Of a stretch of 64,000 bases of DNA, positions 1-11,598 are shown in pieces. Position 1 is the first letter of the stretch. Every line of letters starts with the position of its first letter. The stretch is from Parus major. Taxonomy: Eukaryota; Chordata; Aves; Passeriformes; Paridae. The translations under genes and the position numbers were made by a program. Below the pieces are notes generated by a model. The model was given only the letters and a program-made list of their open reading frames with translations, had not been told where the DNA came from and ran no database searches. The stretch lies in the NCBI RefSeq assembly GCF_001522545.3, contig NC_031768.1, positions 97,585,781-97,649,780 on the forward strand, written 5' to 3'.

Positions 1-976
1 AGTGTTTTTTCAAAGTATTCCCTTAAAGAGGAATTTTTTCTATGAATTTCTATTGTTCTTCTGAATATTAAATATTTTTGCATTGATAGAACAATTTATG
101 GAAAAAGGCCTAAAATGTAAGGGTAATAATCTGTAAGTCTCTAGTTGGTTGCAATTATTGTGTCTTCTTACTTTATTAATAACTCAGGGTAGATTTGTCC
201 TGACTCTCAGTGTGGGTGAGAGAGAGTGAAGAAAGCAATGGAAACTGCAGTGCTGTTTCTGCACTGCAGTGCTGCCATCCTGGCTCACAGGACTCTCCAA
301 GGGAGGATTACAGGTTTTGTTGGACCAGACCTGCATTTTGTCAACTACACAAGCACAAAAATTACTTCCATCCAGCACTGATCAGCAATAGCATCCATAA
401 TCAGTGTCATTACTCTTACTTGCTCTTTGTTAAAGAGTCATTTCAATTTCTCCTGCAAAATCAGCCTCTAACTAGAAAGGACAATATCTGACAAAAAGAG
501 ATCTTGGTTAAAGCTGACTGCCCTCCCTCTTCACTCTGTAGCATTTTGTAATTAGCAGTTTATGAAAATGCAGTTGTGGAAGTAGGGTACTATTTTTTTC
601 CATCTCTTCACAATTTTCCCTAATTACCGTGAAACCTGCGCAAGCGATGCTGTAGTTCCCAGTCATGCCAGAGTTTTCTCTCTCAACACTCAGGAGCCTT
701 TCCTCAGTGGGGCAGATTAATACAGCTTTCCAGTACTTTTTGGAGTTTTCCTACAGAAAAAGGCAATTCTTTTTGCATGTCTCTTTGTGATCAAAGTTAA
801 ACCTGTCCAAGTCAGAATTCAGAATGACTTAATTTTTTAATTAAGACATTACACACAGGAGAGAGAGCTTTCCTTGGAAACTTGGTTCAGTTTGTTACTA
901 GCCCCACAGGGTGCCTGAGATCTAATGAAGTGAAGGAGGCCCTAATTATGTAGCCCAGTGACAAAACACCACTCCA
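1..976. other. AT-rich non-coding stretch, no gene recognised
   Basis: I see no gene or repeat family here. Open frames of 60-90 codons occur on both strands (for example 210-491 plus and 887-1126 minus). They lack a recognisable domain and are about the length expected by chance at this base composition. Confidence 0.6.
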
Positions 977-1041
977 TTCAGGGCAAAGCAGAGGGATGAA
1001 AAGGTTAGGATGACCTTTTCGTGCCTCTGCTTTGCCCTGAA
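977..1041. other. Near-perfect 29-bp inverted repeat, pre-miRNA-like hairpin
   Basis: The arm at 977-1005 (starting TTCAGGGCAAAGCAGAGG) is the reverse complement of the arm at 1013-1041 except at two of 29 positions, one of which would be a G-U wobble in RNA. A 7-base loop (1006-1012) separates them. Either strand could therefore form a 65-nt stem-loop, within the size range of animal pre-microRNA hairpins. Pairing nearly stops beyond the arms, so the lower stem usual in a primary microRNA transcript is weak. I do not recognise the arm as a known microRNA seed or mature sequence. It could equally be a short fold-back mobile element or a local inverted duplication. No target-site duplication is evident. 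The structure is seen directly; any function is inferred. Confidence 0.8.
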
Positions 1042-4000
1042 CAGACCTTTCCTGTACAAGTCTTAGATAACCTACAAAAAGGAGAGTTGAAGTCTGTATT
1101 TCTTCCAAGAGGGACCAAAGGACCAAACTGGAGGAAAAGCAACAACCTTAAATGACCTTTTACTGAGGAGAAAGGTTATCAAACCAAAAGGTGAGAGGTT
1201 ATTTACTTTAAGGCTTGAAGGGAAACACGTGTAACTGATTCAAATGATATTAAGCATTACATTGTCTCAACAGTTTACTTAAGACACTTTTTATCAGCAT
1301 TTAACTGACAAAAGTATTAACTCAAGAATTTAGCTGTACATTTTCAACATAAGTTATTTATCTTTGCATTTGCAACATAAGGTATCTGATTAATTGAAGA
1401 GTTTCTTGCTGTACACAGCTAACATTTCTTTAAAACAGTCAAATAATTTTTGCTATCTAGGGACAGTGTTTCATATAGGGAATAGTTTTCATAACATATT
1501 TAATTAACACTAAAGTCCTGCATGCCTTAAGCTTAGGTTGAGGATAAGATGCAATAGAGGAGCCTGCCCATTTCTAAGAGAGGCAGAGAATTTAAGTACA
1601 GCTTGGTAAAGAAATTAAATACAGAAATGTTAATTCTTTTTGGTTTCTTTGGTGTACAATAGAAATATTTCTTCCATGTGTCATCTATTCCAGAGAATAG
1701 AGTTGCATTTACAGAAATCAGTCCAGAAAGACAATGATTAGGGAGGTTTGCAAAAGCAGACAAAAATACTCTATTTTTACTGCAGACCTTTCAATGTGGT
1801 AAGTTGTGTGACAGCAAGTGACTTCATGCACTATTTAATTTGTGGAGTTCTTCAAAGAAAATAATCCAAATGCCCATTTCTATAGCTTGTCTTTTGCCTT
1901 TCTTTTGGTTCATGTACCATTTCAAAATGCTCATTTCCGCATCCGTTACAATTCTGACACCAGTACATCATTAATTAATGGCAACATGGTTTTCAAATGG
2001 CAGACTGAGGACAGTTACTCAGAACATGTATAAGACATCCTCTTTCACTAAAACGATGCCTCGGGTATCATTTTCAAGAAAGCAAAGGTTGCTTGCTAAT
2101 TCAGCCTTAAGATAACTGTTCATTAATTGCTGTCTGTGTGAGATACAGCAGAAGCTTTATTGGTTTTCTTGTAGCTTAAATTTTCTAATGAGTGTAATTA
2201 GGGAATACTTTTTACTAAGTTCTTCATTTATTAAATATACCTGTTCCTTAGAAATGCCAGAGAAGCCTCTTACACGGATAATAGTCTTAAAGTAATTAAA
2301 GTTGATAGGAACCTATCAGAATTCATTTTCTAGTCAGATAGAATTTGCTCTGGTCCTAAGGGCTTTCTAGTTCATTTCTGTGTAAGATTTTTGATCTGTG
2401 TTCTTATCATCTGGGAACATGTCTGAGCAGTCAGCTAAGAACACCTCGCATCAAAAGACTCACCTCATTTGGAAGCAGAACTGATTATTTTTTTGCTGCT
2501 CATTCTATTGCTCAGAAGAAAATATCATGCATGATGTCAAAGATCCACCTCTTCAAGCTTCAACCAAGGATCTATGGCATGAGAATAATTCATGTCTTAA
2601 ATTTCTAGCTATTGGTTTGCACCTCTGTTTCTTGATTTTGTTTTTGGAATTTACAAGAGTTTGCAGGAAAAAGATGTCTGTCTAGATCTTTCCTGATAGA
2701 CCCTCCCAGTGGAGTGATTTCATATGGCAAATATTCCTGGAGATAAATGATTTAAACCTAGGGCCTGTACATATACACAGAAAGGAGGAGAAAGGGAGAA
2801 AAATGATCTGTGTAACTAAGCAAATATCTGCCAACACGAGCTGACAACATCAGGCCTGTGGCATCAGCTTGCAGGGGGACTGACTGCAAGCTACCAGCAT
2901 CAGAAGTGCAAAACAGCCTTTCACTAAAGTTGCTGTCACCTTTCATGGGGCTGGTGTGTCAGCAAGCTGCCCTGGGACACCCCTCTGCCAGGGCCAGCCC
3001 AGAGGTGTGTCAGCAGCCTGGGTGCTGGCCAGGGAATCTGTAACCCTGTGAAAACCCATCTCCCCAAGAACACACCCTGGCAGCTGCCCAAGGAATATCT
3101 TCTCCTGCCATCCCTCAGGCTAAAATTAAGCTCCAAGCAGCTTGAGGACAGGGCAACAGGATCAACAGTGCCCAAATTTTGGGCTTTGGGAGCTCCAGCA
3201 GACCTGATGAAACAAGGCCTTTTTGATAAATGTTTCTGAGATCCCATTTCTGAGCAAATCTGTTGCACTTGTGGCAATGGAGATGGGCTTTCCCCATGGC
3301 AGGGACTGCAGTGAGTGCTCACAGGCTGGCAGAGCTGCAGCATCTGTGCCCCTGCTGCTCCAAAAAAAGCCTTTCCTCTGCCAAACAAGATGAGAAGTGA
3401 TGTCTGCAGTACATAACTGAGCAGGGCTGGGGCCAAGAATTCCATCCTTACTTCTGAGGCCCTGAGAGAGCTCCAATCCTTGTTCATCTCCAAGAACCTC
3501 CATTATGAGAGATTTCAATTAATTTTAGATAGGGCTGGCAGTGGTTTTCTAGTTACCTGACAGAAAATAGAAACTGCACTGCCCTTCCAGTTTCCCTATA
3601 GCCTACTCCACCTCAGGCTTGAAATCTACTTTTGAAAAGCCCTAGGTTTTGCATACATTTCTTCCATCAGTAATTTCTTGTTGCTGAGAAGAAGACTGAA
3701 CTCTTCATTCAGAATCTAGGGTTGCCCCCTGCAAGATTCTCCAAGATAAAAATAATCATGGTCCCCTTTAGTTTGCATACTGATGGTATCTCATAGCTAT
3801 CTAATTGCCTACCAAACCAGAAATTCTTATATTTAAAACACCTCCAGCTTGTACAAGTCACTATAGAAAGAAACCAAAAAACCAAAACACCAAATCTGGA
3901 GCCATAATTACAAGGGCCTGACCTCACAAGCTTCACATGCATCTGAATCACAAAAGAGGTCATGCTAATTGGAAACTACCTGAGGAAATTCATGTACTGT

Positions 4001-5090
4001 AGGAAATTTATTTTGGCTTCCATGTCTCCCAAACAAACAAAGAAAGTCTCTTCAACACAGTTACTTCTCCTGACAGGAACCAACAAATTACTGAAATACA
4101 AATCTAAACAATGCTACTCCAGGGCACAATTCAGGATAAGAGCAGATTTGGGAACACCTACACAGACTTTACACACCTACTTCAGTACAAAACATTGAAT
4201 GCATCACCTTTAACTCTTCCAGTGACAAACTGAATGAACACACCATGTCCATGAGCCTAACCATGGATTTAAAGTCTGCACCCAGTGTTGCACAAACTCT
4301 GTTAGACTTCAGTCAACAGAGATAATTCAACAGACCTAAGACCACAGTCATGATAATATGATTTCAGAGAAAGGGCCTGCTCAGCATCCAGTATCTAACC
4401 ATGATCTTTTGTGGATACCAAATCAATAAAAATAAAGAAGAAGGATGAGAAAAGGGGAAAAAAAGGATCACAATTATTTCATACTTAGTTTGCTTTGCTT
4501 CTCAGTGAGCAACTGGTGGAAGGAAGCCACTTCAGCAGCTCCTTGCTGTGAATGTTCCTGTAACTTCTACATGATCCAAAGCTCCTAAAGCTGTGTGTGT
4601 TATATATTTTTATGCACTGCATTTGTTTCACTGGGAGATTACAGGACATAAGGTCTCTGAGACATGTGATTGTGCTGCAAGAGGTGAACATTTGGCTTCT
4701 GCCTTGTGCAAAGTTTTCATTAAACTGAACATCTTTCCACATTTACTTTACTTGTTGAGAAGCATACAGTTAATGAGACATCATTTATTCATTTCATGAT
4801 CATGGCAGTAGCGTCTACTACGTGGTACTAATTGTAGAAGTGAGCAGCCTTTGTATAAGTCACTTTGTTTAGTTTTCACTCTTTAGCCTGAATGCAAATT
4901 TTAATTTTATCTGAATAGGGCAATTTTTTCTTATTCAACTAGTGCATACCAAGCTTAGCAATTCTTACACTTTATAAATTTCACCAAAATATTTTTCAGG
5001 TTAGATTTTCCTTCTATTGAAATTATTCCTTTTCCAAGTGGTTGTGATGAAAGCAGATTTTGAAAAATTACTTTCAAATACTCAACTATG
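1042..5090. other. Non-coding stretch with a GC-richer island at 2.9-3.5 kb
   Basis: Mostly AT-rich sequence without recognisable genes. The exception is about 2860-3490, which is visibly GC-richer and carries a 185-codon open frame on the minus strand (2936-3493) plus overlapping frames on both strands. The translation is rich in Ser, Leu, Pro and Cys, starts at a non-ATG codon, and shows no domain or motif I recognise. Low stop-codon density in GC-rich DNA is enough to explain it. The island could be an old, unrecognised repeat. Confidence 0.5.
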
Positions 5091-5097
5091 TATACAT

Positions 5098-5128
<31 letters not shown>

Positions 5129-5129
5129 A
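5091..5129. repeat. (TA)n microsatellite, interrupted
   Basis: About 39 bases of almost pure TA dinucleotides, interrupted by a C near the start and by an AA step in the middle. It is likely length-polymorphic. Reading frames crossing it on the minus strand give an alternating Tyr-Ile run and are not genes. Confidence 0.95.
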
Positions 5130-8100
5130 TCTAATGTGTTTTGTCCAGTTTTAATGTCTTTGGAACCTGAAGATAGTAATTGTAATAATTTCGATACTTC
5201 TTTAGCAAAATTGTGCTTTATGTTTATAGTCATAATTTTAAAATATCTGAATGTTGGGCTGAGTTTTGAAACTACTCTCACCCAGGGCTGTGGAGAGGAA
5301 AAAGAGTAGTTTATTACAAAAAGATTTGTGTGATTACAGGTTGCTAAGGCTGACTTGAAAATAACCAGGACAAAATTTCAAAAATAGTGGTGAACATGCA
5401 TGAATTATTCCCCAGGCAATCCACCTATACCTCTTTTCTGTTAGTCTGAATGATTTCCTATTTCTTTAATCTAAAAATTGTCCTTTCCTGCAGTTATTTG
5501 AGTGGTATCTTTTGCTAATAAAAAGAACTTTGTCAGTTAGAAAAGAGCATGCTTGTTTAACCAAGTAACATTTTAAAATCAGAATTTTCTTTCAGCCAGC
5601 ATCTCATTAACACATACACAAAAAGCACAGTAGTATAATAGGATAAAAATATGAAGAATTTAATTGGTATTTTTCTTCTGTCATTAGCAACTTTTTTGGG
5701 ACCTACTTTCCCGTAAAATAGTATTATATTCTCATTGAGGTGTATGATACATTAAACTCTATGTTGCTATTAAAATTGTTAGACTAAATCAAGACAAAGA
5801 TCTAGCACATAATACATAATGTTCAGCTGTATCAAAATAGCAGAATAATTACGAACCTCGTTATGAGATATACAGACAACTGTGCAACCCAGCTTATTAA
5901 CTGGCATAGGGAATTGTTTAAAATGCTTCACATGGACAGTTTATTTCAGAAGTAAAGACAGCACCAGAACTTGCAAATCTTCTTCATTTTCATTGTCCAG
6001 AGAGTGTTATACTTTAATGTCAACTGCTGACAGTGAGTTTTTCCACTTAACTACATCAAGAAATAGACAAGAGTTAATTAAACCATTGCTTTTTGTTCAT
6101 GGACTACTGATACTTGAAGTCCTACAGGCATGAAGTTCTTGAGTCCTCAGACAGTAAGCTGATGTTTCCTTGCCTCCTGGAAATCTTTTGACTAGTTGAC
6201 TTTATCAGACAGCACAAGGAAGTGTTCACCTGGAAAAATATTGCTCCAGATCCTGGCATTCAATGCACCCACTCACACAGTTGGGTGAGAAAACTCCTCT
6301 GCCTTTTCATTCTTTTATTGTCTGGGATAGCAAGCAGTAATGATAATTTTCTCCAAAACTCCTGTTTCTCCAGAAACAGTGAATGCCAGTGAAATGGACT
6401 CTGCTGCCTTCGGTACCCCAGGTAATAGGACGCCAGGCACACTTGAGGCTGTGTTTATTCTTGGACACAGGGGACTGGGTTCTTGATCACAACTTGGAAA
6501 CATTACAAAAGTGCCTCAAAGTGCTTTCTTGCTTAAGGGTAACCTAAATATATAGCCAACATTAATCTCCAGCTATTATTTCCATTTGAGACATCCCTTA
6601 GCCATGGAAATACATGGCCAACTCAACTGCAGTCTGCCTTCAGAGGGCTACTTTTAGCGTGGGACCCCAGCTCCAGTTTTATAGCTCCCATTTGTCTGGG
6701 GTCATAGGTTTTCATTGCAATGGAAGCAGGCAGATTTTCAAATGCTGCTTGGCATGTGTTAGTATGCCAAGGAAATACTCTTAAAAGATTGTCAGAGACT
6801 GATTCCTCTTTCATAGAGAGAGGGATGCTTGGCATTCTGCTACAACTTCCCACATTTACCTTCTTTTAGGAAGACAGCTGACACTACTGCATTGTGACAC
6901 TACAACATTCCTGTTATAATTAACAATTTGCAAGTTGCATGGTATATTTCTCTTCTTATGGGAGATTCAGTTCCTTTGTCTACTACTTTTTACAGCAGCC
7001 AAACATACCACCAGTTAGATGAGTAACTAACTCCATTTTAAAGACTTTTTTACCATAGATCTCATCTCATTTTTGCTTTTTTTTGCTTCTTTTTTTTTTT
7101 TTTTTCCCCTTGGCTCCTTTCTCTTAAAATTTCACTTCATAACTGTGTGTTCTCATGGTATGGATATTTTTTCTCATTTCCTTCTAAGTTACAGTTGTCT
7201 GACACCTAATGGCTTATTATCTCTCTGAAACCTTGCACCCTTAATATATTTCTCATCCACCTAAGAGAAAGAGCTTAGGGAAGTGCTGCTCAATTAGCCT
7301 GTGCCTGAGATAACAGGGGCCAAAGGTAGTGTGCTTAACTTGCCTTGCAGCAGCTTCCTGCATGTCCACAGCTTAAGCTGACCTACCTTCAACTCTTGGT
7401 CAGCTCCAATCTGGTTATAAATCAGTGTAATCATATCTAAGAAGAGGTTTTGATTGAAAACCTCCTTTTTTGATGGGCAACTGTATTATGTTAAGCCTCC
7501 CTGAGTTCTGTTCAAATCTTCTAACTAGTAAAGATGAGTCAATTTTTTACAATAAAATTGAAGTCATGTTTTATTAATGGCATGCTTGGGATTGCTTCAC
7601 TGTTCTTTCAGTTGATTATATCCATGGTAGCTCTCTGGTTTCTAGGTACTCTATTTTAGGTGATTTTGATATATTCATAAATGGCAGTGAATATCTTGAT
7701 AATTCTGTAATATTTAGTGGCAGGTACATCAGTTACATTTTTAAGCTAGAAAGAAAAAGTTTATTTCTTTTGTTTGACTGAAAAATGTCAGCTTTTAGGA
7801 CACAGTACATAAATAGTGAAGCAGTTTTTAAGACATTTGAATTGTAACAAAAATTTTCAGCATTTCTTAATATTATTGAAGATTTTGAACTAAAATAGAA
7901 GCTGGATCCAGTCTATAAAATGCATTTACCTGTGTGTTGTTTTTACTGTCTAAAACTTTACATGAACCCCAAAAAGAGTTTCTCCTCCTCTCTGGTCATG
8001 CTATTTGCCACAGTAGAAAAACAGCAGAGTTTGGGTATGTTTTTTCCATCCTATCTTACAGCACCTCCTTGCTGCTAAAGCACCATTATAATCTTTCATT

Positions 8101-11100
8101 ACAGGCTGAAGTTAACATAATACTACAAGGCTTTTCTGAAAGTTTAGTGGCTTTCTAAAGGGTCACCTTCTTAAAGCCATTCCGTGACTCTCTCAAGCGT
8201 GAGAAGTACGGAACATAAAGGCTATAATCTGAAGGTAATACTGAAGAGGGAAAAGTACAGAACGGTCTTTTAAAGTAGTGTGGTTAGACTAGAATCACTG
8301 AACTAAAGGAGGCTTTTATTCAGAAATGGGCTCATATGAAGATTCTTAACTAAAATTTTCCTATATACTTGCTCTGAGAGAAATTTTCTGTTGCTTATTC
8401 TGTAGGAGTTTGAATATCAGTATTTCATTAGCTAGCTTTTGTAAGCAGGCGCTGCCTTCAGATGTTAGCATAATTAAGCTAGTTCAGGGGGAAGCACAAA
8501 TATGAAATTCAAATGGGCTTTACAGTCCTCACCTATTAAACCTTCCTAAATTATGTGCTTTACCTCCTAAATGAGGAGGGCATTTACCTTAATATGAAGA
8601 TAAGATACATTTAGAAAGAGCTACCTATTTGCATCGAAATCAACATACCTATAATTTCTTCTTTCCTGTAAGAAGGCATGACTATGGGGAAGGCAGTGAA
8701 AATTAATGCAATAAGCATCTGGTAATGCATTCAGAAGGAAAGATAAAAGAAGAATAATCCAGTGAAATTCTAGGTCTCTGGAGATGGGAGTTGTTTCTTC
8801 CAAGTGGGTGTAATACAGCAGCAAAACCAAAATGGTTTTATCATCAGATTGCAAAGGAATCACATATCTTCTGTTAGATGGTGGAAATAAAGTAAGTATT
8901 TAAATGTGCATAGCACTGAGAATTCAAGTTGGAAAAGATAAATTAATAGAGTAAAGATTTGGCAAGTTGAAACAACCTGAAGGGATATCCACTTGAGTAA
9001 ATCTGGGTAAACAGTTTTTACTCTGAAATTGAGCCAAAACTTACAGGAAAGTGGGAAAAAAGTAGAATAAGATAGCTGTGTTTTCCGAGGCCAGGTTAGC
9101 AGCTGGCAAACATTTGCTTATTTATTTATTTAAGAGTGCAGGAGAGCTGACAGAGCCGTGAATCCAACAGACCTGGTCAGTGAGATCACCCAGGGGTTCT
9201 TCAGAAAAGAATCAGAAAAACAACACAAGATTCTGAATAAGCACACAGGCTGTCTGGTTTTATCAGTCTAATGTTTCAATTTTTTAAGAAGATGAATGCA
9301 TTGGGCAACCTTGAGGTGGAATGCTAATGGAAAAGTTCAGGAAAAAAATTAATAATGATAAGTGTTAATTCCTTATTAAGACCTTGTAAACCCCAAGCTG
9401 CAGCTTCAAAAATTCATCCCTGATAGTCTTGTGACAATTTATGTGCATTGATTAGGATCTTGACTGGTGATTGCAATTAAAGGAGAGACAGAGCCCCAGA
9501 AATGTGATTTTCTTTCAGCTTTTTTCAAATGTCCTTTTTGCTGCGTTCTTAAATTGATTCCACTGCCTCCATTTGGCATCTGTCTTCCAAATCAGAACAT
9601 GCAGGAGTGAAGACTCAACACCATCTTTTCAAACAGGATAAATAGGTTTGCATGGTGTCCTCAAGTGACTCAGAATGGCAATGGAAAAGCAGTGGCCCCC
9701 GGTTCCTCCTGTGTACTGCTGAGCGATGTAACTCTGAGCCTGCGAACAAGGCAGGCGTGCAGCTTGCTCACAACAAGTAGCAAAGAATTTGATTTCTTAG
9801 CAGATGCAAGGAAGGCAAAGAAATGCTTAGTTGAATCTATTAAATTTTCCTAACTGGGACAAGGTATTCTTGTTTCCAGTGTCTAAGCAACAGAGTATGA
9901 AAAAAGTGTCTGAAAAGCGCAATGGAAAATAGTCTTAATTTAATTCATGTGACTGTGTTTATGTATTAAAGAAAAAGACAAGATAAAGTAGCAGCTAAAA
10001 TTGAATATCAGGTTCCTGATTTGCAAACTATTAAAATTAGGAATATAAGGCGCTTTTTGCTCTTGCATCTTGGAAACTGAGTCAAACCTGTTCAGTTCTG
10101 CCATCACAAACCTTGAAGAGGCCGTTGCTTAGAACTGTGCAATTTACAATTTTTCTTGAATGGAAAATGTAGATTAATTTTACCTTTAATAAAAAATATG
10201 TTATAAAAGTTGGGAGCAAAATATAGGAAAAATCTAATGTATAAATGAAGCTAATTCACTGAATTTGACAGGAGCATAGAATATTTTTTGAAATTGTTTG
10301 AATAATTTTTTTCCAGGTTTTTTTTGTGTGTGTGGGAAGAAAACCCTAGAAATGTAGTATATTAGGTCTGTCAAAATTGTCAGCACAGTGAGATCATGCA
10401 AATCTTTCCTCAATGGTGATATAGATGGATTACTGCAGGGGATGTACTAGTATGGATTTAAGAAAAAACAAAACCCACTAGGAATTCTAGGAAGAAGGTT
10501 CTCTAATGTGATATTCCAACTTAAAACTTCCTTTCTAATGGAAAAATACTCCTTGTATCTGGGCATGGGAGAAATGTTCAGGCTTTCCTTAGCAAGGTTC
10601 TGATTGTCAGATTGAAGTTACATATATTGCCTTAGGAAGCAAAGTATGCTTTATCTCCTCACTCCTTTTCTCTTCCACATGCTTTCAACTGTGGGGAGGG
10701 TTCATGAAAACTGGCCAAATTCCTTGTTTATTTAATGGAACTAACACTCTTCTAATTTGGGCAATAGAGCTGAGTCATGGCTCACATAACTGCTTAGCCC
10801 AATTTCTCTCTTTGTTATTTACAACTCAGGGAAAAGAAGCCCACGTGATGTTGTTTCAAATGATGCTGATATTGAGGATCAGATACCTGATCAGTGGGGC
10901 CCCAGCAGTGGAAATCGCTTTAGCTGGAAAATTAAACTAAGAGATTATACCTGTCACTAACACAGGCTCATAAAAGTATTCTTTTTAAATCTCTCCACAG
11001 GACTAGGGAACTAATAAATTAGCTAGCTCCATAAATGAAAACTACTAAGTATGAAAGCCAAGAATGAATCTCACTGGTAAATTCTGAATTGTTTCTCCCA

Positions 11101-11583
11101 CTTAAGCTAAAAGCAAAGAGCCTGAATATTTACTTATCTGTCTATTCCTAATTGTCTGTCAATTACAGAATGAAATTAGAGTGTGAAAATGTTATTCAAA
11201 GTCTTGCTCAGCCTCAGGCAGGTTATGTGATGTGTCACTGCTCATGCAGCCGCTGTGCACTAAAGACAGGGTAAGATGTGTGGAGCTGAAGGAAGGCAAT
11301 ATGCTGTCTGGTGATGCCCAGAAATACCTCCTAGTGTTTTGTTTCAGAATAGTACTGCAGTGAAATATCAATAAACCAGAGCAGACTAGCTTATTGCAGA
11401 GTTTATGTAGCAAATGTGTCTCAAATATGTTCTAGATTTGCAGACCTGTACAAAAGTTCCTCTGGTTATTTGACTCCTTAAATAGTTGAGAAGAAGCAGT
11501 TTCAACTTATTACATCCCTTTCCTTTCAAACTCTCCCCTGAATTCATGAGTGCAAGGACAATTAAAGGAAAATATAAAAGGGG
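5130..11583. other. AT-rich non-coding stretch
   Basis: No coding gene, RNA gene or recognisable transposon seen. Contents are ordinary AT-rich sequence, a T-run at 7090, a short TTTA repeat near 9119-9133 and a short GT run near 10324. Open frames of 60-84 codons on both strands have no recognisable product. Confidence 0.55.
7090..7105. repeat. Poly(T) run of 16
   Basis: An uninterrupted 16-base T run preceded by T-rich sequence. Read on the minus strand it is a poly(A), but I see no AATAAA just upstream on that strand, so a retrocopy origin is not supported. Confidence 0.9.
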
Positions 11584-11598
11584 AAAAAAAAAAAAAAA
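11584..11598. repeat. Poly(A) run of 15
   Basis: An uninterrupted A15 preceded by GGGG. An ATTAAA variant polyadenylation signal lies roughly 25 bases upstream on the plus strand. A decayed retrocopy tail is possible but weakly supported. Confidence 0.85.

Noticed and set aside
2936..3493. 185-codon minus-strand open frame as a gene
   Set aside because: It lies in a GC-rich patch with overlapping frames on both strands, starts at a non-ATG codon and shows no domain, splice signal or codon pattern that supports coding.
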